A stretch of 33,538 nt of DNA from Salipiger marinus (GTDB lineage: Bacteria > Pseudomonadota > Alphaproteobacteria > Rhodobacterales > Rhodobacteraceae), in NCBI RefSeq assembly GCF_900100085.1, contig NZ_FNEJ01000036.1:1-33538 (forward strand). Direction: 5' to 3'. Both the position numbers and the translations under genes were made by a program. Shown here in pieces: positions 15,534 to 24,307 of the stretch; within the stretch, counting starts at the first letter, position 1; each line of letters starts with the position of its first letter. The notes below the pieces were generated by a model. The model made no database searches and was not told where the DNA came from. It saw nothing but the letters and a program-made list of their open reading frames with translations.

Positions 15534-15688
15534 AAAAGCGCCGATTTGCCGCAAGCGATCGGCTTTATTTGATGCACGCTTTGTGCTTTTTAAAGGCCAC
15601 AACTCGACGGGGAGAGGGATCTCCGGGTCCGCGCCCGGCCGACACCTTCCAGCCCGCGCACAAGAAAGACAACCGGATCAGGTGACAC

Positions 15689-16570
15689 ATGCGTAGAATT
15701 TCGATGCTGACGGGCCTTGTGTCCAGCGTGATGGCCGCGCCCGCCATGGCACAGGGGACGCTGGAGCTTGTGGGCACGCCGCATAACGGCGGCACCGGCT
15801 TCCAGCCCGCCGCGACCGAACTGGCCCGTGACCTGCAGTGGCTGGACGGGATGCTGCTGGTCATCATCACCGCGATCTGTCTGCTGGTCGTCGGCCTGCT
15901 GATCTTCGCGCTGGTGCGGTTCAACCAGAAGCGGAACCCCAACCCCAAGAGCTTCACCCACAACTCGCCGCTGGAAATCGCATGGACCATCGGTCCGATC
16001 GCGATTCTGGTGCTGATCGGCGCCTATTCGCTGCCGGTGCTGTTCAAGCAGCAGGAAATCCCCGAAGGCGACGTGGTGGTGAAGGTGACCGGCTACCAGT
16101 GGTACTGGGGCTATGAATATGTCGGCACCGATCTGGCCTATGACAGCTACATGATCGGCGCGCCCGCCACCGGCGGCGACAACCGGATGACCCCCGAAGT
16201 GTCGGCGCAGCTGCAGGAAGCGGGCTATACCGACAGCGAATTCCTGCTGGCCACCGACAGCGCCGTGGTGGTGCCCGTGGGTGCGACCGTGGTGATGCAG
16301 GTCACCGGCGCCGACGTGATCCATTCGTGGACCATCCCGGCCTTCGGCGTGAAGCAGGACGCGGTGCCCGGGCGGATCGCGGAACTGTGGTTCCGTCCCG
16401 AACGCGAAGGCGTCTATTTCGGCCAATGCTCGGAACTTTGCGGCATTTCGCATGCTTACATGCCGATCACCGTCAAGGTCGTGAGCCAAGAGGTTTATGA
16501 CGCGTGGCTTGCCGCCTCGCAGGAAGACGGCGGCTATGTCGACGTGCGGCAGTTCCTCGCCGCCTCCTGA
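15689..16570 (+). CDS. ctaC: cytochrome c oxidase subunit II (aa3-type)
   Basis: Accepts electrons from cytochrome c through the CuA centre. The 293-residue precursor has a signal peptide (MRRISMLTGLVSSVMAAPAMAQ), two membrane helices (about 55-78 and 97-119) and the aromatic electron-entry stretch YQWYWGYEY (136-144). The CuA ligands are His212, Cys247, Glu249, Cys251, His255 and Met258 (CSELCGISHAYMPI). AGGTG lies 8 nt upstream of the ATG. First gene of the cta operon, as in Paracoccus; subunit I (ctaD) is not here, which is also usual in Rhodobacterales. Confidence 0.98.
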   Translation: MRRISMLTGLVSSVMAAPAMAQGTLELVGTPHNGGTGFQPAATELARDLQWLDGMLLVIITAICLLVVGLLIFALVRFNQKRNPNPKSFTHNSPLEIAWTIGPIAILVLIGAYSLPVLFKQQEIPEGDVVVKVTGYQWYWGYEYVGTDLAYDSYMIGAPATGGDNRMTPEVSAQLQEAGYTDSEFLLATDSAVVVPVGATVVMQVTGADVIHSWTIPAFGVKQDAVPGRIAELWFRPEREGVYFGQCSELCGISHAYMPITVKVVSQEVYDAWLAASQEDGGYVDVRQFLAAS

Positions 16571-16637
16571 TCCAGATCCGGCCTTCCGCGCCCCGTGCGG
16601 AAGGCCACCCCCCTGAACGACCCGAATCGAGACCGGC

Positions 16638-17597
16638 ATGAGCGACCTGACCACCAATACGGCAGCGACATCGGCACAGGGCAGCTTCGAGACGGAAGCC
16701 CGCCTTGGCGACTATTTTGCGCTGCTGAAACCCCGCGTCATGACGCTGGTCGTGTTCACCGCGCTGGTGGGCCTGCTGGCGGCGCCCGTCGCCGTGCATC
16801 CTTTCGTGGGCTTCTGCGCGGTGCTGTTCATCGCCATCGGCGGCGGCGCCTCGGGCGCGCTCAACATGTGGTGGGATGCCGATATCGACGCCGTGATGCG
16901 CCGCACCGCCCGCCGTCCCATCCCCTCGGGCCGCGTCCAGCCGGGCGAGGCGCTGGGGCTGGGCATGGCGCTGTCGGCCTTTGCCGTGGTGTTTCTGGGC
17001 CTTGCCACCAACTGGCTGGCCGCCGGGCTGCTGGCCTTCACCATCTTTTTCTACGTCGTCATCTACACCATCTGGCTGAAGCGGGCGACGCCGCAGAACA
17101 TCGTGATCGGCGGCGCCGCGGGCGCCTTCCCCCCGATGATCGGCTGGGCCGCCGCAACCGGCTCGGTCAGCGTCGAGGCGGTGCTGATGTTCTGCCTGAC
17201 CTTCATGTGGACCCCGCCGCATTTCTGGGCGCTGGCGCTGTTCATGCGCTCCGACTATGACGATGCGGGCGTGCCCATGCTGACCGTCACCCATGGCCGC
17301 CGCGCCACCCGCGTGCATATCCTCGTCTATACCGTGCTGCTTGCGGGCCTCGCCCTTGCCGCAGCCTTCACCAGCATTGGCGGGCCCGTCTATCTGGCCG
17401 TGGCGCTTGTGCTGAACGCGCTTTTCCTGAAAGGCGCATGGGACATCTTCCGCCGGGACGAAACCCAGTCCGAGGTGGATAATTTCAGGACCGAACGCCG
17501 CTTCTTCAAGCTCTCGCTGCTGTATCTCTTCGCGCATTTCGGCGCGATCCTGATCGAGGCAGGGCTCGCGCGTTATGGTCTGGGAGGCTGGGCATGA
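16638..17597 (+). CDS. ctaB: protoheme IX farnesyltransferase (heme O synthase)
   Basis: Adds a farnesyl group to heme b to give heme O, the precursor of heme A for the oxidase; polytopic membrane enzyme of the UbiA family. The 319-residue product has the two Asp-rich motifs, [19 protein letters not shown] and [10 protein letters not shown], and [13 protein letters not shown], specific to the CtaB/Cox10 branch. It lies 67 bp after ctaC, and its stop overlaps the next start as ATGA. Confidence 0.97.
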   Translation: MSDLTTNTAATSAQGSFETEARLGDYFALLKPRVMTLVVFTALVGLLAAPVAVHPFVGFCAVLFIAIGGGASGALNMWWDADIDAVMRRTARRPIPSGRVQPGEALGLGMALSAFAVVFLGLATNWLAAGLLAFTIFFYVVIYTIWLKRATPQNIVIGGAAGAFPPMIGWAAATGSVSVEAVLMFCLTFMWTPPHFWALALFMRSDYDDAGVPMLTVTHGRRATRVHILVYTVLLAGLALAAAFTSIGGPVYLAVALVLNALFLKGAWDIFRRDETQSEVDNFRTERRFFKLSLLYLFAHFGAILIEAGLARYGLGGWA

Positions 17598-17782
17598 GCA
17601 TCGCCCGCGAACATGAACTTCACCACCGCCGCCGGGGCCGCAACATCGGGGTCGGCCTGATCCTTGGCGCGCTGATTGCGCTGGTCTTCGGCCTGACCCT
17701 CGTCAAGATCGGTCGCGGGGATTTCGCCGTGCCGCAGCCCGGCGCTGCGGTGCAGATGCAGGAGGCACCAAATGACAACTGA
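17594..17782 (+). CDS. small single-span membrane protein of the cta operon (CoxF-like)
   Basis: 62 residues: a basic, His/Arg-rich cytosolic N-terminus ([12 protein letters not shown]), one membrane helix ([20 protein letters not shown]) and a short outer tail. It overlaps ctaB by 4 nt and ctaG by 11 nt, so it is translationally coupled on both sides. Small proteins of this shape between ctaB and ctaG are common in alphaproteobacteria and presumed to help oxidase assembly; I am not certain of the symbol. Size and position carry the call more than sequence. Confidence 0.8.
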   Translation: MSIAREHELHHRRRGRNIGVGLILGALIALVFGLTLVKIGRGDFAVPQPGAAVQMQEAPNDN

Positions 17783-18353
17783 TCCCAAGACCCGGACGCT
17801 GCTGCAGCTGGTCGGCGTGGTGGTCTTCATGGGCGCCATGGCCTGGGCCTCGGTGCCGTTCTACACTTGGTTCTGCCGCGTCACCGGCTATGGCGGCACC
17901 ACGAACGTGGCCACCGCCGCCTCGGATACGGTGCTGGACCAGACCATCAAGATCCGCTTCGACGCCTCCAAGGATCGCGGCTTCGGCTGGGAATTCAAGC
18001 CGCTGCAGACCGAAATGACGCTGAAGATCGGCGAAGAGGGTCTGGCCTTCTACGAGGCCTACAACCCCACCGACCGGCCCATCGCCGGGCAGGCCACCTA
18101 CAACGTCGCCCCCTATGACGCGGGGGCCTATTTCTCCAAGATCGAATGCTTCTGCTTCACGGAGCAGGTGCTGATGCCCGGGGAGCGGGTGCAGATGCCG
18201 GTGACCTTCTATGTCGACCCGGAGATCGTGAACGACCGCGACGCCAAATTCGCCAAGCACATCACGCTGAGCTATACCTTCTACGAGATCGACCTGCCCA
18301 CCGAGGTTCAGGCCGCGCTCGACGCCCCAACAGACGGCTCCGCCGTCAACTGA
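17772..18353 (+). CDS. ctaG: cytochrome c oxidase assembly protein CtaG (Cox11)
   Basis: Delivers copper to the CuB site of subunit I. The 193-residue product has one N-terminal membrane anchor (about 11-28) and a periplasmic Cox11 beta-domain. The copper-binding pair is in [10 protein letters not shown] (Cys126, Cys128), with a further conserved Cys35 next to the anchor. It overlaps the preceding small gene and is followed 28 bp later by ctaE. Confidence 0.97.
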   Translation: MTTDPKTRTLLQLVGVVVFMGAMAWASVPFYTWFCRVTGYGGTTNVATAASDTVLDQTIKIRFDASKDRGFGWEFKPLQTEMTLKIGEEGLAFYEAYNPTDRPIAGQATYNVAPYDAGAYFSKIECFCFTEQVLMPGERVQMPVTFYVDPEIVNDRDAKFAKHITLSYTFYEIDLPTEVQAALDAPTDGSAVN

Positions 18354-18381
18354 ACGTCTATCCAACGAGGGACCCCGAGAG

Positions 18382-19188
18382 ATGGCGCACGCCAAGAATC
18401 ACGACTATCACATCCTGCCACCCTCCATCTGGCCGTTCATCGCGGCGGTTGCGGCCTTCGTCATGCTGTTCGGCAGCGTGCTCTGGATGCATGACCACGG
18501 CCCGTGGATCTTCCTCGCAGGCCTCGTGGGCGTGCTTTATGTCATGTTCGGCTGGTGGTCCGATGTCGTGGCCGAAAGCCGCGTGGGCGACCATACCCCG
18601 GTGGTGCAGATCGGCCTGAAATACGGCTTCATCCTGTTCATCATGTCCGAGGTGATGTTCTTCTTCGCGTGGTTCTGGTCCTTCTTCAAACACGCGATCT
18701 ACCCGATGGATCCGGACGGCAATTCGCCCGCCGTGGACGGGATCTTCCCGCCCGCCGGCATCGAGACCTTCGACCCGTGGCACCTGCCGCTGATCAACAC
18801 GCTGATCCTGCTCTGCTCGGGTGCCGCCGTCACCTGGGCGCATCACGCGCTGGTGCACGAGAACAACCGCAAGGACATGAAGTGGGGCCTGATCATCGGC
18901 ATCGCGCTTGGCTTCATCTTCACGCTGTTCCAGGCCTATGAATACAGCCACGCCGCCTTTGGCTTCTCGGGCAGCGTCTATGCCGCGAACTTCTTCATGG
19001 CCACCGGCTTTCACGGCGCGCATGTGGTGATCGGCACGATCTTCCTGTTCGTCTGCCTGCTGCGCCTGATGCGCGGCGATTTCACCCCCAACAAGCATGT
19101 CGGCTTCGAGGCCGCCGCCTGGTACTGGCACTTCGTCGACGTGGTCTGGCTGTTCCTCTTCGCCGCCGTCTACGTCTGGGGCCAGTAA
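18382..19188 (+). CDS. ctaE: cytochrome c oxidase subunit III
   Basis: Integral membrane subunit that stabilises the aa3 oxidase. The 268-residue product has seven predicted helices and family blocks [47 protein letters not shown] and the C-terminal [17 protein letters not shown]. Last gene of the cta operon; a terminator follows within 24 bp. Confidence 0.98.
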   Translation: MAHAKNHDYHILPPSIWPFIAAVAAFVMLFGSVLWMHDHGPWIFLAGLVGVLYVMFGWWSDVVAESRVGDHTPVVQIGLKYGFILFIMSEVMFFFAWFWSFFKHAIYPMDPDGNSPAVDGIFPPAGIETFDPWHLPLINTLILLCSGAAVTWAHHALVHENNRKDMKWGLIIGIALGFIFTLFQAYEYSHAAFGFSGSVYAANFFMATGFHGAHVVIGTIFLFVCLLRLMRGDFTPNKHVGFEAAAWYWHFVDVVWLFLFAAVYVWGQ

Positions 19189-19211
19189 GCTCCCGCCATC
19201 GCATGACAGAA

Positions 19212-19236
19212 CGCCCGCCCCTTCCGGCGGGCGTTT
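19212..19236 (+). terminator. intrinsic terminator after ctaE
   Basis: Stem CGCCCGCC/GGCGGGCG with a six-base loop followed by TTT (then CGCTTTT), 23 bp after the ctaE stop. It separates the cta operon from surf1. Confidence 0.8.
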
Positions 19237-19286
19237 CGCTTTTGCCCAGAACCTGCACCTTCCGCTGCGGACGGCCTGCCTCCGGC

Positions 19287-19391
19287 GGGGATATTTCTGG
19301 TCAGAAGAAGCGGCAGGCCCGCGTTTCTTCTGACCCCAAATATCCCGGGGGGAGGCCGCGCCCCGGCGCGGACGGGGGGCAGAGCCCCCCA
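19287..19391. repeat. intergenic repeat copies B and C, head-to-head
   Basis: Copy B (reverse) occupies 19287-19312 (CGGGGATATTTCTGGTCAG then AAGAAGC) and copy C (forward) 19326-19353 (TTCTTCTGACC then CCAAATATCCCGGGGGG). With a 13-bp spacer they form a long imperfect palindrome of about 24-bp arms. Copy C is followed by the usual GC hairpin (GGGGGGC-AGA-GCCCCCC, 19375-19391). It lies between the ctaE terminator and the surf1 start. Confidence 0.75.
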
Positions 19392-19410
19392 CTGCCTGCC
19401 AATCACGCCT

Positions 19411-19438
19411 TGATGTGTCCTGCATGGACGCGATAAGC
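19411..19438 (+). promoter_or_regulatory. candidate promoter for the surf1-thrC unit
   Basis: TTGATG (19411-19416) and GATAAG (19433-19438) with 16 bp between them lie 27 bp before the surf1 start. Each hexamer matches the sigma-70 consensus at 4 of 6 positions. The preceding terminator implies that some promoter must lie here; this is the best candidate by eye. Confidence 0.35.
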
Positions 19439-19464
19439 AGGCCACAGCCTGCCCCCGGATCCGG

Positions 19465-20148
19465 ATGCCCTTGACCCGCTACCTTGCCCCCCTTCTCTTT
19501 GGTCTGATTGGCGCCGGGATTCTCGTGGGGCTGGGGATCTGGCAATTGCAGCGGCTCGACTGGAAGGAATCGGTGCTGGCCCAGATCGAAAGCCGCATCG
19601 CCGCCGATCCCGAACCGCTGCCGCAGGTCGTGGACCCCGAGGCACAGCGCTATCAGCCGGTGCAGCTGAGCGGAGAGTTCCTGCCCGGCGCCCTGCGCGT
19701 GCTGGTCAGCCAGAAACAGGTCGGCGCGGGCTACCGGCTGATCTCGCCGTTCCGGACCGACGAGGGGCGCGTCGTACTGCTGGACCGTGGCTTCATCCCG
19801 GTGGCGCAGAAGGATCTGACGCCCGGGACCGGGCCCGCCCAAGTGCGGGGCAACCTGCACTGGCCGGATGACCGCAATTCCTCCACCCCGGAGAATGACG
19901 AGGCGGGCAATACATGGTTTGCCCGCGACATCGGCCCCATGTCCGAGGCGCTGCAGACCGAGCCGCTGCTGGTGGTGGCGCGCGCCGTCACCCCTGCCGA
20001 TCCGGCCATCACGCCGCTGCCGGTCTCCATCACCGGCATTCCCAACGATCACCTGCAATACGCCCTCACCTGGTTTTCGCTGGCCGGGGTCTGGCTTGTC
20101 ATGACCGCCCATTTCCTGTGGCGGCAACGGAAAAACGGAGCGAGCTGA
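19465..20148 (+). CDS. SURF1-family cytochrome oxidase assembly protein
   Basis: Helps insert heme A into oxidase subunit I; inner membrane. The 227-residue product has the SURF1 topology: an N-terminal helix (YLAPLLFGLIGAGILVGLGIWQLQRL, with the conserved GxWQLQRxxWK region), a periplasmic domain with RVVLLDRGFIP, and a C-terminal helix (YALTWFSLAGVWLVMTAHFLW). The ribosome site is weak. Its stop overlaps thrC as TGATG. The surf1-thrC pairing downstream of ctaE is a Rhodobacterales hallmark. Confidence 0.93.
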   Translation: MPLTRYLAPLLFGLIGAGILVGLGIWQLQRLDWKESVLAQIESRIAADPEPLPQVVDPEAQRYQPVQLSGEFLPGALRVLVSQKQVGAGYRLISPFRTDEGRVVLLDRGFIPVAQKDLTPGTGPAQVRGNLHWPDDRNSSTPENDEAGNTWFARDIGPMSEALQTEPLLVVARAVTPADPAITPLPVSITGIPNDHLQYALTWFSLAGVWLVMTAHFLWRQRKNGAS

Positions 20149-21536
20149 TGCGCTACATCTCCACCCGCGGGCAGGCGCCCGTGCTGAGTTTCGAGGACGC
20201 GATGCTGTCGGGGCTGGCCCGGGACGGCGGGCTTTACGTGCCCGAGACCATCCCGCAGTTCAGCGCCGAAGACATCCGCGCGCTGCATGGTCTCAGCTAT
20301 GAGGAAACCGCCTTCCGCGTCATGCGCCCCTTCACCGGCGACAGCTTCACCGATGAAACCTTCGGCGATCTGATCTCGCGCGCCTATGCCGGGTTCGGTC
20401 ATGCCGCCCGCGCGCCGCTGAAGCAGCTGGCGCCGGGGCATTTCCTGCTGGAGCTGTTCCACGGGCCGACGCTGGCCTTCAAGGACTTCGCCATGCAGCT
20501 GATCGGCCAGCTGTTTCAGGAAGCGCTGACCCGGCGCGGCGAGCGGGTGACCATCGTGGGCGCCACCTCCGGCGATACCGGCTCGGCGGCGATCGAGGCG
20601 TTCCGCGGCCTTGATGCGGTGGATGTGGTGATCCTGTTCCCGCATGGCCGCGTCTCCGAGGTGCAGCGCCGCCAGATGACCACGCCGGTGGAAGCCAACG
20701 TGCACGCGCTGGCGCTGGAGGGGCATTTTGACGACTGTCAGGCCCGGCTCAAGGACATGTTCAACGATTTCGCCTTCCGCGACGAGGTGCGGCTCGCGGG
20801 CGTGAACAGCATCAACTGGGCGCGGGTTCTGGCGCAGGTCGTCTACTACTTCTCCGCCGCCGTGTCGCTGGGGGCGCCGGAGCGCCGCGTCAGCTTCACC
20901 GTGCCCACCGGCAATTTTGGCGACATCTTCGCGGGCTACATCGCCAAGCGCATGGGGCTGCCCATCGACCGGCTGGTGGTGGCGACCAACCAGAACGACA
21001 TCCTGCACCGCTGCCTCACCTCGGGCGGCTATGTCACCTCGGAGGTGCATCCCTCCATCAGCCCCTCCATGGACATTCAGGTCAGTTCCAACTTCGAGCG
21101 GGCGCTGTTTGATGCCTATGACCGCGACGGGGCGGCGGTGGCGCAGCTGATGACCGAACTGAAATCGGGCGGCTTCCATGTCAGCCAGGGCGCGCTGCAG
21201 GCGCTGCGCGAGGTCTTCGACAGTGGCCGCACCTCCGAGGATGACACGCTGGCCACCATCACCCGCACGCTCACGCAGACCGGCGAACTGCTCTGCCCGC
21301 ATTCCGCCGTGGGTGTCGCCGTGGCCGAGGCGCAGCGCGATCCCGCCGTGCCCATGGTGACGCTGGCCACCGCGCACCCCGCGAAATTCCCCGATGCGGT
21401 GGAACGCGCCACCGGCCATCGCCCCGCCCTGCCCGAGCGCATGGCCGACCTTTTTGACCGCCCCGAGCGTGTCACCCCCGTGGCCAATGATCTGGCCGCC
21501 CTTGAAACCCTGATCCGGGAGCGTATTGCCCAGTGA
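20148..21536 (+). CDS. thrC: threonine synthase
   Basis: Converts O-phosphohomoserine to threonine with PLP. The 462-residue product has the PLP lysine Lys112 in HGPTLAFKDFAMQ, the phosphate cup ATSGDTGSAAIEAF, NSINWARVLAQVVYYF and VPTGNFGDIFAGY. It fits the longer proteobacterial class of the enzyme. The start at 20148 overlaps the surf1 stop by one base, and its stop overlaps the protease start, so the three are translationally coupled. Confidence 0.97.
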   Translation: MRYISTRGQAPVLSFEDAMLSGLARDGGLYVPETIPQFSAEDIRALHGLSYEETAFRVMRPFTGDSFTDETFGDLISRAYAGFGHAARAPLKQLAPGHFLLELFHGPTLAFKDFAMQLIGQLFQEALTRRGERVTIVGATSGDTGSAAIEAFRGLDAVDVVILFPHGRVSEVQRRQMTTPVEANVHALALEGHFDDCQARLKDMFNDFAFRDEVRLAGVNSINWARVLAQVVYYFSAAVSLGAPERRVSFTVPTGNFGDIFAGYIAKRMGLPIDRLVVATNQNDILHRCLTSGGYVTSEVHPSISPSMDIQVSSNFERALFDAYDRDGAAVAQLMTELKSGGFHVSQGALQALREVFDSGRTSEDDTLATITRTLTQTGELLCPHSAVGVAVAEAQRDPAVPMVTLATAHPAKFPDAVERATGHRPALPERMADLFDRPERVTPVANDLAALETLIRERIAQ

Positions 21537-22795
21537 CCGTCCAACTGACCACCCTCAAGAACGGCTTCCGCATCGTGTCGGAACGGATGCCGGGCCTGCA
21601 ATCCGCCTCCATCGGCATCTGGGTCACGGCCGGGGGGCGCAACGAACGGCTTGAACAGAACGGCATCGCGCATTTTCTGGAACATATGGCGTTCAAGGGC
21701 ACCCGCACCCGCAGCGCCCTGCAGATCGCCGAGGCGATCGAGGATGTGGGCGGCTATATCAACGCCTATACCTCGCGCGAGGTGACCGCCTATTACGCCC
21801 GCGTGCTGGAGGCGGATACGCGGCTCGCCATGGACGTGATCGGGGACATCCTGCTCAACCCGGTGTTCGAACCCAAAGAGATCGAGACCGAGCGCCATGT
21901 GATCCTGCAGGAGATCGGGCAGGCGCTGGATACGCCTGATGACGTGATCTTCGACTGGCTGCAGGAACGCGCCTATGCCGACCAGCCGCTCGGGCGAACG
22001 ATTCTGGGCGAGGCCGCCAATGTGCGCGGCTTCAGCCGCGAGGATCTGGCCGGGTTCGTCGCCGAACAGTATGGCCCCGGGCAGATGATCCTCTCCGCCG
22101 CGGGCGGCGTCGACCATGACGTGCTGGTGGAACAGGCCGAGGCGCTGTTTGGCGGCATGGCCGGGCGCGGCGCGCCCGAAGCCCCGCGCGCGCGCTTCAC
22201 CGGTGGCGAGATCCGCCACGAAAAGACGCTGGAACAGGCGCATATGGCGCTGGCCTTCGAGGGTCCGGGCTATTGCGATCCGGAGTTCTACACCGCGCAG
22301 ATCTATTCCATCGCGCTGGGGGGCGGCATGTCCTCGCGGCTGTTTCAGGAGATCCGGGAAAAGCGCGGGCTCTGCTACACGATCTTCGCCCAGAACGGCG
22401 CCTATGCCGATACCGGCATGACCACGATCTATGCGGGCACCTCCGGCGAGGAAGTGGCCGATCTGGCCCGGCTGACCATCGACGAGATGAAGCGCGCCGC
22501 CGACGACATGTCCCCCGAGGAGGTGGCGCGGGCCCGGGCGCAGATGAAGGCGGGGCTGCTGATGGGGCTGGAAAGCCCCTCGGCGCGGGCCGAACGCATG
22601 GCGCGCATGATCCAGATCTGGGGCAAGGTGCCCCCCATCGAAGACGCGGTGGCGCGGATCGACAACGTCACCACCGGCGATGTGCGGGTCTTTGCGGAAA
22701 CCGCGGCGGCCAGCGCCCCGGCGGCACTGGCGCTGTATGGCCCGGTCAAGGACGCGCCGGGTCTGGACGAGCTGCAGGCACAACGGGCGGCGTGA
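21533..22795 (+). CDS. M16-family zinc processing peptidase
   Basis: A 420-residue bacterial homologue of the mitochondrial processing peptidase beta subunit. The inverted zinc motif HFLEH is at residues 47-51, with the distal glutamate in ETERHVILQEIG. The R/Y-type substrate pair region reads GMSSRLFQEIREKRGLCY. It starts with GTG at 21533, overlapping the thrC stop by 4 nt (GTGA). There is no signal peptide, so it is probably cytosolic. It is followed by a GNAT gene with a TGATG overlap. Substrate unknown. Confidence 0.93.
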   Translation: MTVQLTTLKNGFRIVSERMPGLQSASIGIWVTAGGRNERLEQNGIAHFLEHMAFKGTRTRSALQIAEAIEDVGGYINAYTSREVTAYYARVLEADTRLAMDVIGDILLNPVFEPKEIETERHVILQEIGQALDTPDDVIFDWLQERAYADQPLGRTILGEAANVRGFSREDLAGFVAEQYGPGQMILSAAGGVDHDVLVEQAEALFGGMAGRGAPEAPRARFTGGEIRHEKTLEQAHMALAFEGPGYCDPEFYTAQIYSIALGGGMSSRLFQEIREKRGLCYTIFAQNGAYADTGMTTIYAGTSGEEVADLARLTIDEMKRAADDMSPEEVARARAQMKAGLLMGLESPSARAERMARMIQIWGKVPPIEDAVARIDNVTTGDVRVFAETAAASAPAALALYGPVKDAPGLDELQAQRAA

Positions 22796-23379
22796 TGCTG
22801 GGGCGGCGGCGCAAGTTCCGGCTCGACACCGAGCGGCTGATCCTGCGCCCGCCCCTGCATGGCGATTTCAACGCGTGGATGGCGCTGCGCACCGCCAGCC
22901 GCGATTACCTGACCCCGTGGGAGCCGTCATGGGCGCCGGACCATCTGTCGCGGCGCGCCTTTTCCAACCGCGTCTACTGGGCCAACCGGTCGATCCTCGG
23001 CGGCACCGCCGTGCCGCTGTTTCTGGTGCGGCGCGAGGACGAGACGCTGGTGGGGGCGATCACGCTTGACAACATCCGGCGCGGGCCCGCGCAGTCGGGC
23101 ACGCTGGGCTACTGGACCGGCCTGCCCTTCGCCCGCCATGGCTACATGCGCGAGGCCATCGCGGCGCTGGTGCATCACGCCTTCACCACCATGGATCTGA
23201 GCCGGGTGGAGGCCGCCTGCCTGCCGGAAAACGTCGCCTCGCGCGGGCTGCTGGAAAGCTCCGGCTTCAAATACGAAGGCGTGGCGCAGAGCTATCTGCA
23301 GATCAACGGGCGCTGGCGGACGCATGTGCTGTATTCCGCGCTGCGGCTGGACCGGCGCGGGCGCACGCAGGTCGGCTGA
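22795..23379 (+). CDS. GNAT acetyltransferase, RimJ/RimL type
   Basis: Predicted N-terminal protein or small-molecule acetyltransferase. The 194-residue product begins MLGRRRKFRLDTERLILRPP, has the acetyl-CoA region LGYWTGLPFARHGYMREAI and the late motif ENVASRGLLESSGF, both characteristic of RimJ/RimL-like enzymes. The start overlaps the M16 stop. The RimJ label (ribosomal S5) is by family resemblance only. Confidence 0.88.
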   Translation: MLGRRRKFRLDTERLILRPPLHGDFNAWMALRTASRDYLTPWEPSWAPDHLSRRAFSNRVYWANRSILGGTAVPLFLVRREDETLVGAITLDNIRRGPAQSGTLGYWTGLPFARHGYMREAIAALVHHAFTTMDLSRVEAACLPENVASRGLLESSGFKYEGVAQSYLQINGRWRTHVLYSALRLDRRGRTQVG

Positions 23380-23464
23380 GTGCCGCGAATTTCCCCCACA
23401 AAAATGTCAGACCGTATCCGCCTTTCGTCACGCTAGGGTGAGAGGCAGGAAAAGGAGGTCTGCC

Positions 23465-24307
23465 ATGCCCCGCCCTGCCCTTGCCCCTGCTGTTGCCTGC
23501 AGCCTTGCGCTGGCCGCGCTGTCGGCACCGCCCACAGCAGCACAGGAGGCCCGCCGCGCCTCGCACTGCATTGCCATCGCGGATGCCGCCCCGGGCATCG
23601 ACTACCTGCACAAGGCCGCATGGACCGAGGCCGTGCCCGACTATTCGGTGCGGATCCAGTATCTGGACCACGCCTCCTTTCTGATCCAGACCCCCGGCGG
23701 GCTGGATGTGGTCACGGATTTTACCGGCTATATCGGCAATGTGGATCTGATCCCCGATGTGGTGACCATGAACCACGCCCATGGCACCCACTGGACCGCC
23801 AATCCCGATCCCGCCATCCCGCATGTGCTGGAAGGCTGGGGCGCCTTTGGCGAAGGCGTCGAACATCACCTTGATCTGGGCGAGTTGCTGGTGCGCAACG
23901 TCTCGACCGACATCCGCTCCATGGGCGGCGGGGTCGAGGAAAAGGGCAATTCCATCTTCGTCTTCGAGGTGGAGGGCCTGTGCATCGGCCATCTGGGCCA
24001 CCTGCACCACGAACCCAGCCCCGAACAATACGCGGCGCTTGGCCGGGTCGACGTGCTGATGGTGCCGGTGGATGGCGGCTATACCATGGCGCTGGAGGCC
24101 ATGGTGCGGGTGGTGGAACGGCTGCGCAGTTCGGTCATCATCCCGATGCACTGGTTTTCCGGCTATTCGCTGGACCAGTTTCTGGACAACGTCTCCGGCA
24201 GCTTCGCCATCGACCGCCGCGACGGGCCGGAGATGGTGGTGAACCTGCGCGATCTGCCCTCGCAGCCCACGGTGGTGGTGCTGCAGCCGCAATGGCTTAG
24301 CGACTAG
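23465..24307 (+). CDS. exported metallo-beta-lactamase-fold hydrolase
   Basis: 280 residues with a signal peptide (MPRPALAPAVACSLALAALS...TAAQ). The mature part resembles MBL-fold proteins of the UlaG-like type: YLDHASFLIQTPGGLDVVTDF opens the fold. The usual HxHxDH is replaced by HAHGTH (His104, His106, His109), and further candidates are His179, Asp203 and His229 (IIPMHWFSGY). The missing Asp of HxHxDH may mean a single or altered metal site. A strong Shine-Dalgarno (AAGGAGGT) fixes the start. The last 11 bp overlap the end of cbbR on the other strand. Substrate unknown. Confidence 0.82.
   Translation: MPRPALAPAVACSLALAALSAPPTAAQEARRASHCIAIADAAPGIDYLHKAAWTEAVPDYSVRIQYLDHASFLIQTPGGLDVVTDFTGYIGNVDLIPDVVTMNHAHGTHWTANPDPAIPHVLEGWGAFGEGVEHHLDLGELLVRNVSTDIRSMGGGVEEKGNSIFVFEVEGLCIGHLGHLHHEPSPEQYAALGRVDVLMVPVDGGYTMALEAMVRVVERLRSSVIIPMHWFSGYSLDQFLDNVSGSFAIDRRDGPEMVVNLRDLPSQPTVVVLQPQWLSD

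Noticed and set aside
15540-15563. Inverted repeat GCCGAT/ATCGGC followed by TTTATTT upstream of ctaC
   Set aside because: Only 6-bp arms with a 12-bp loop. It could be read as terminator or promoter, so neither was called.
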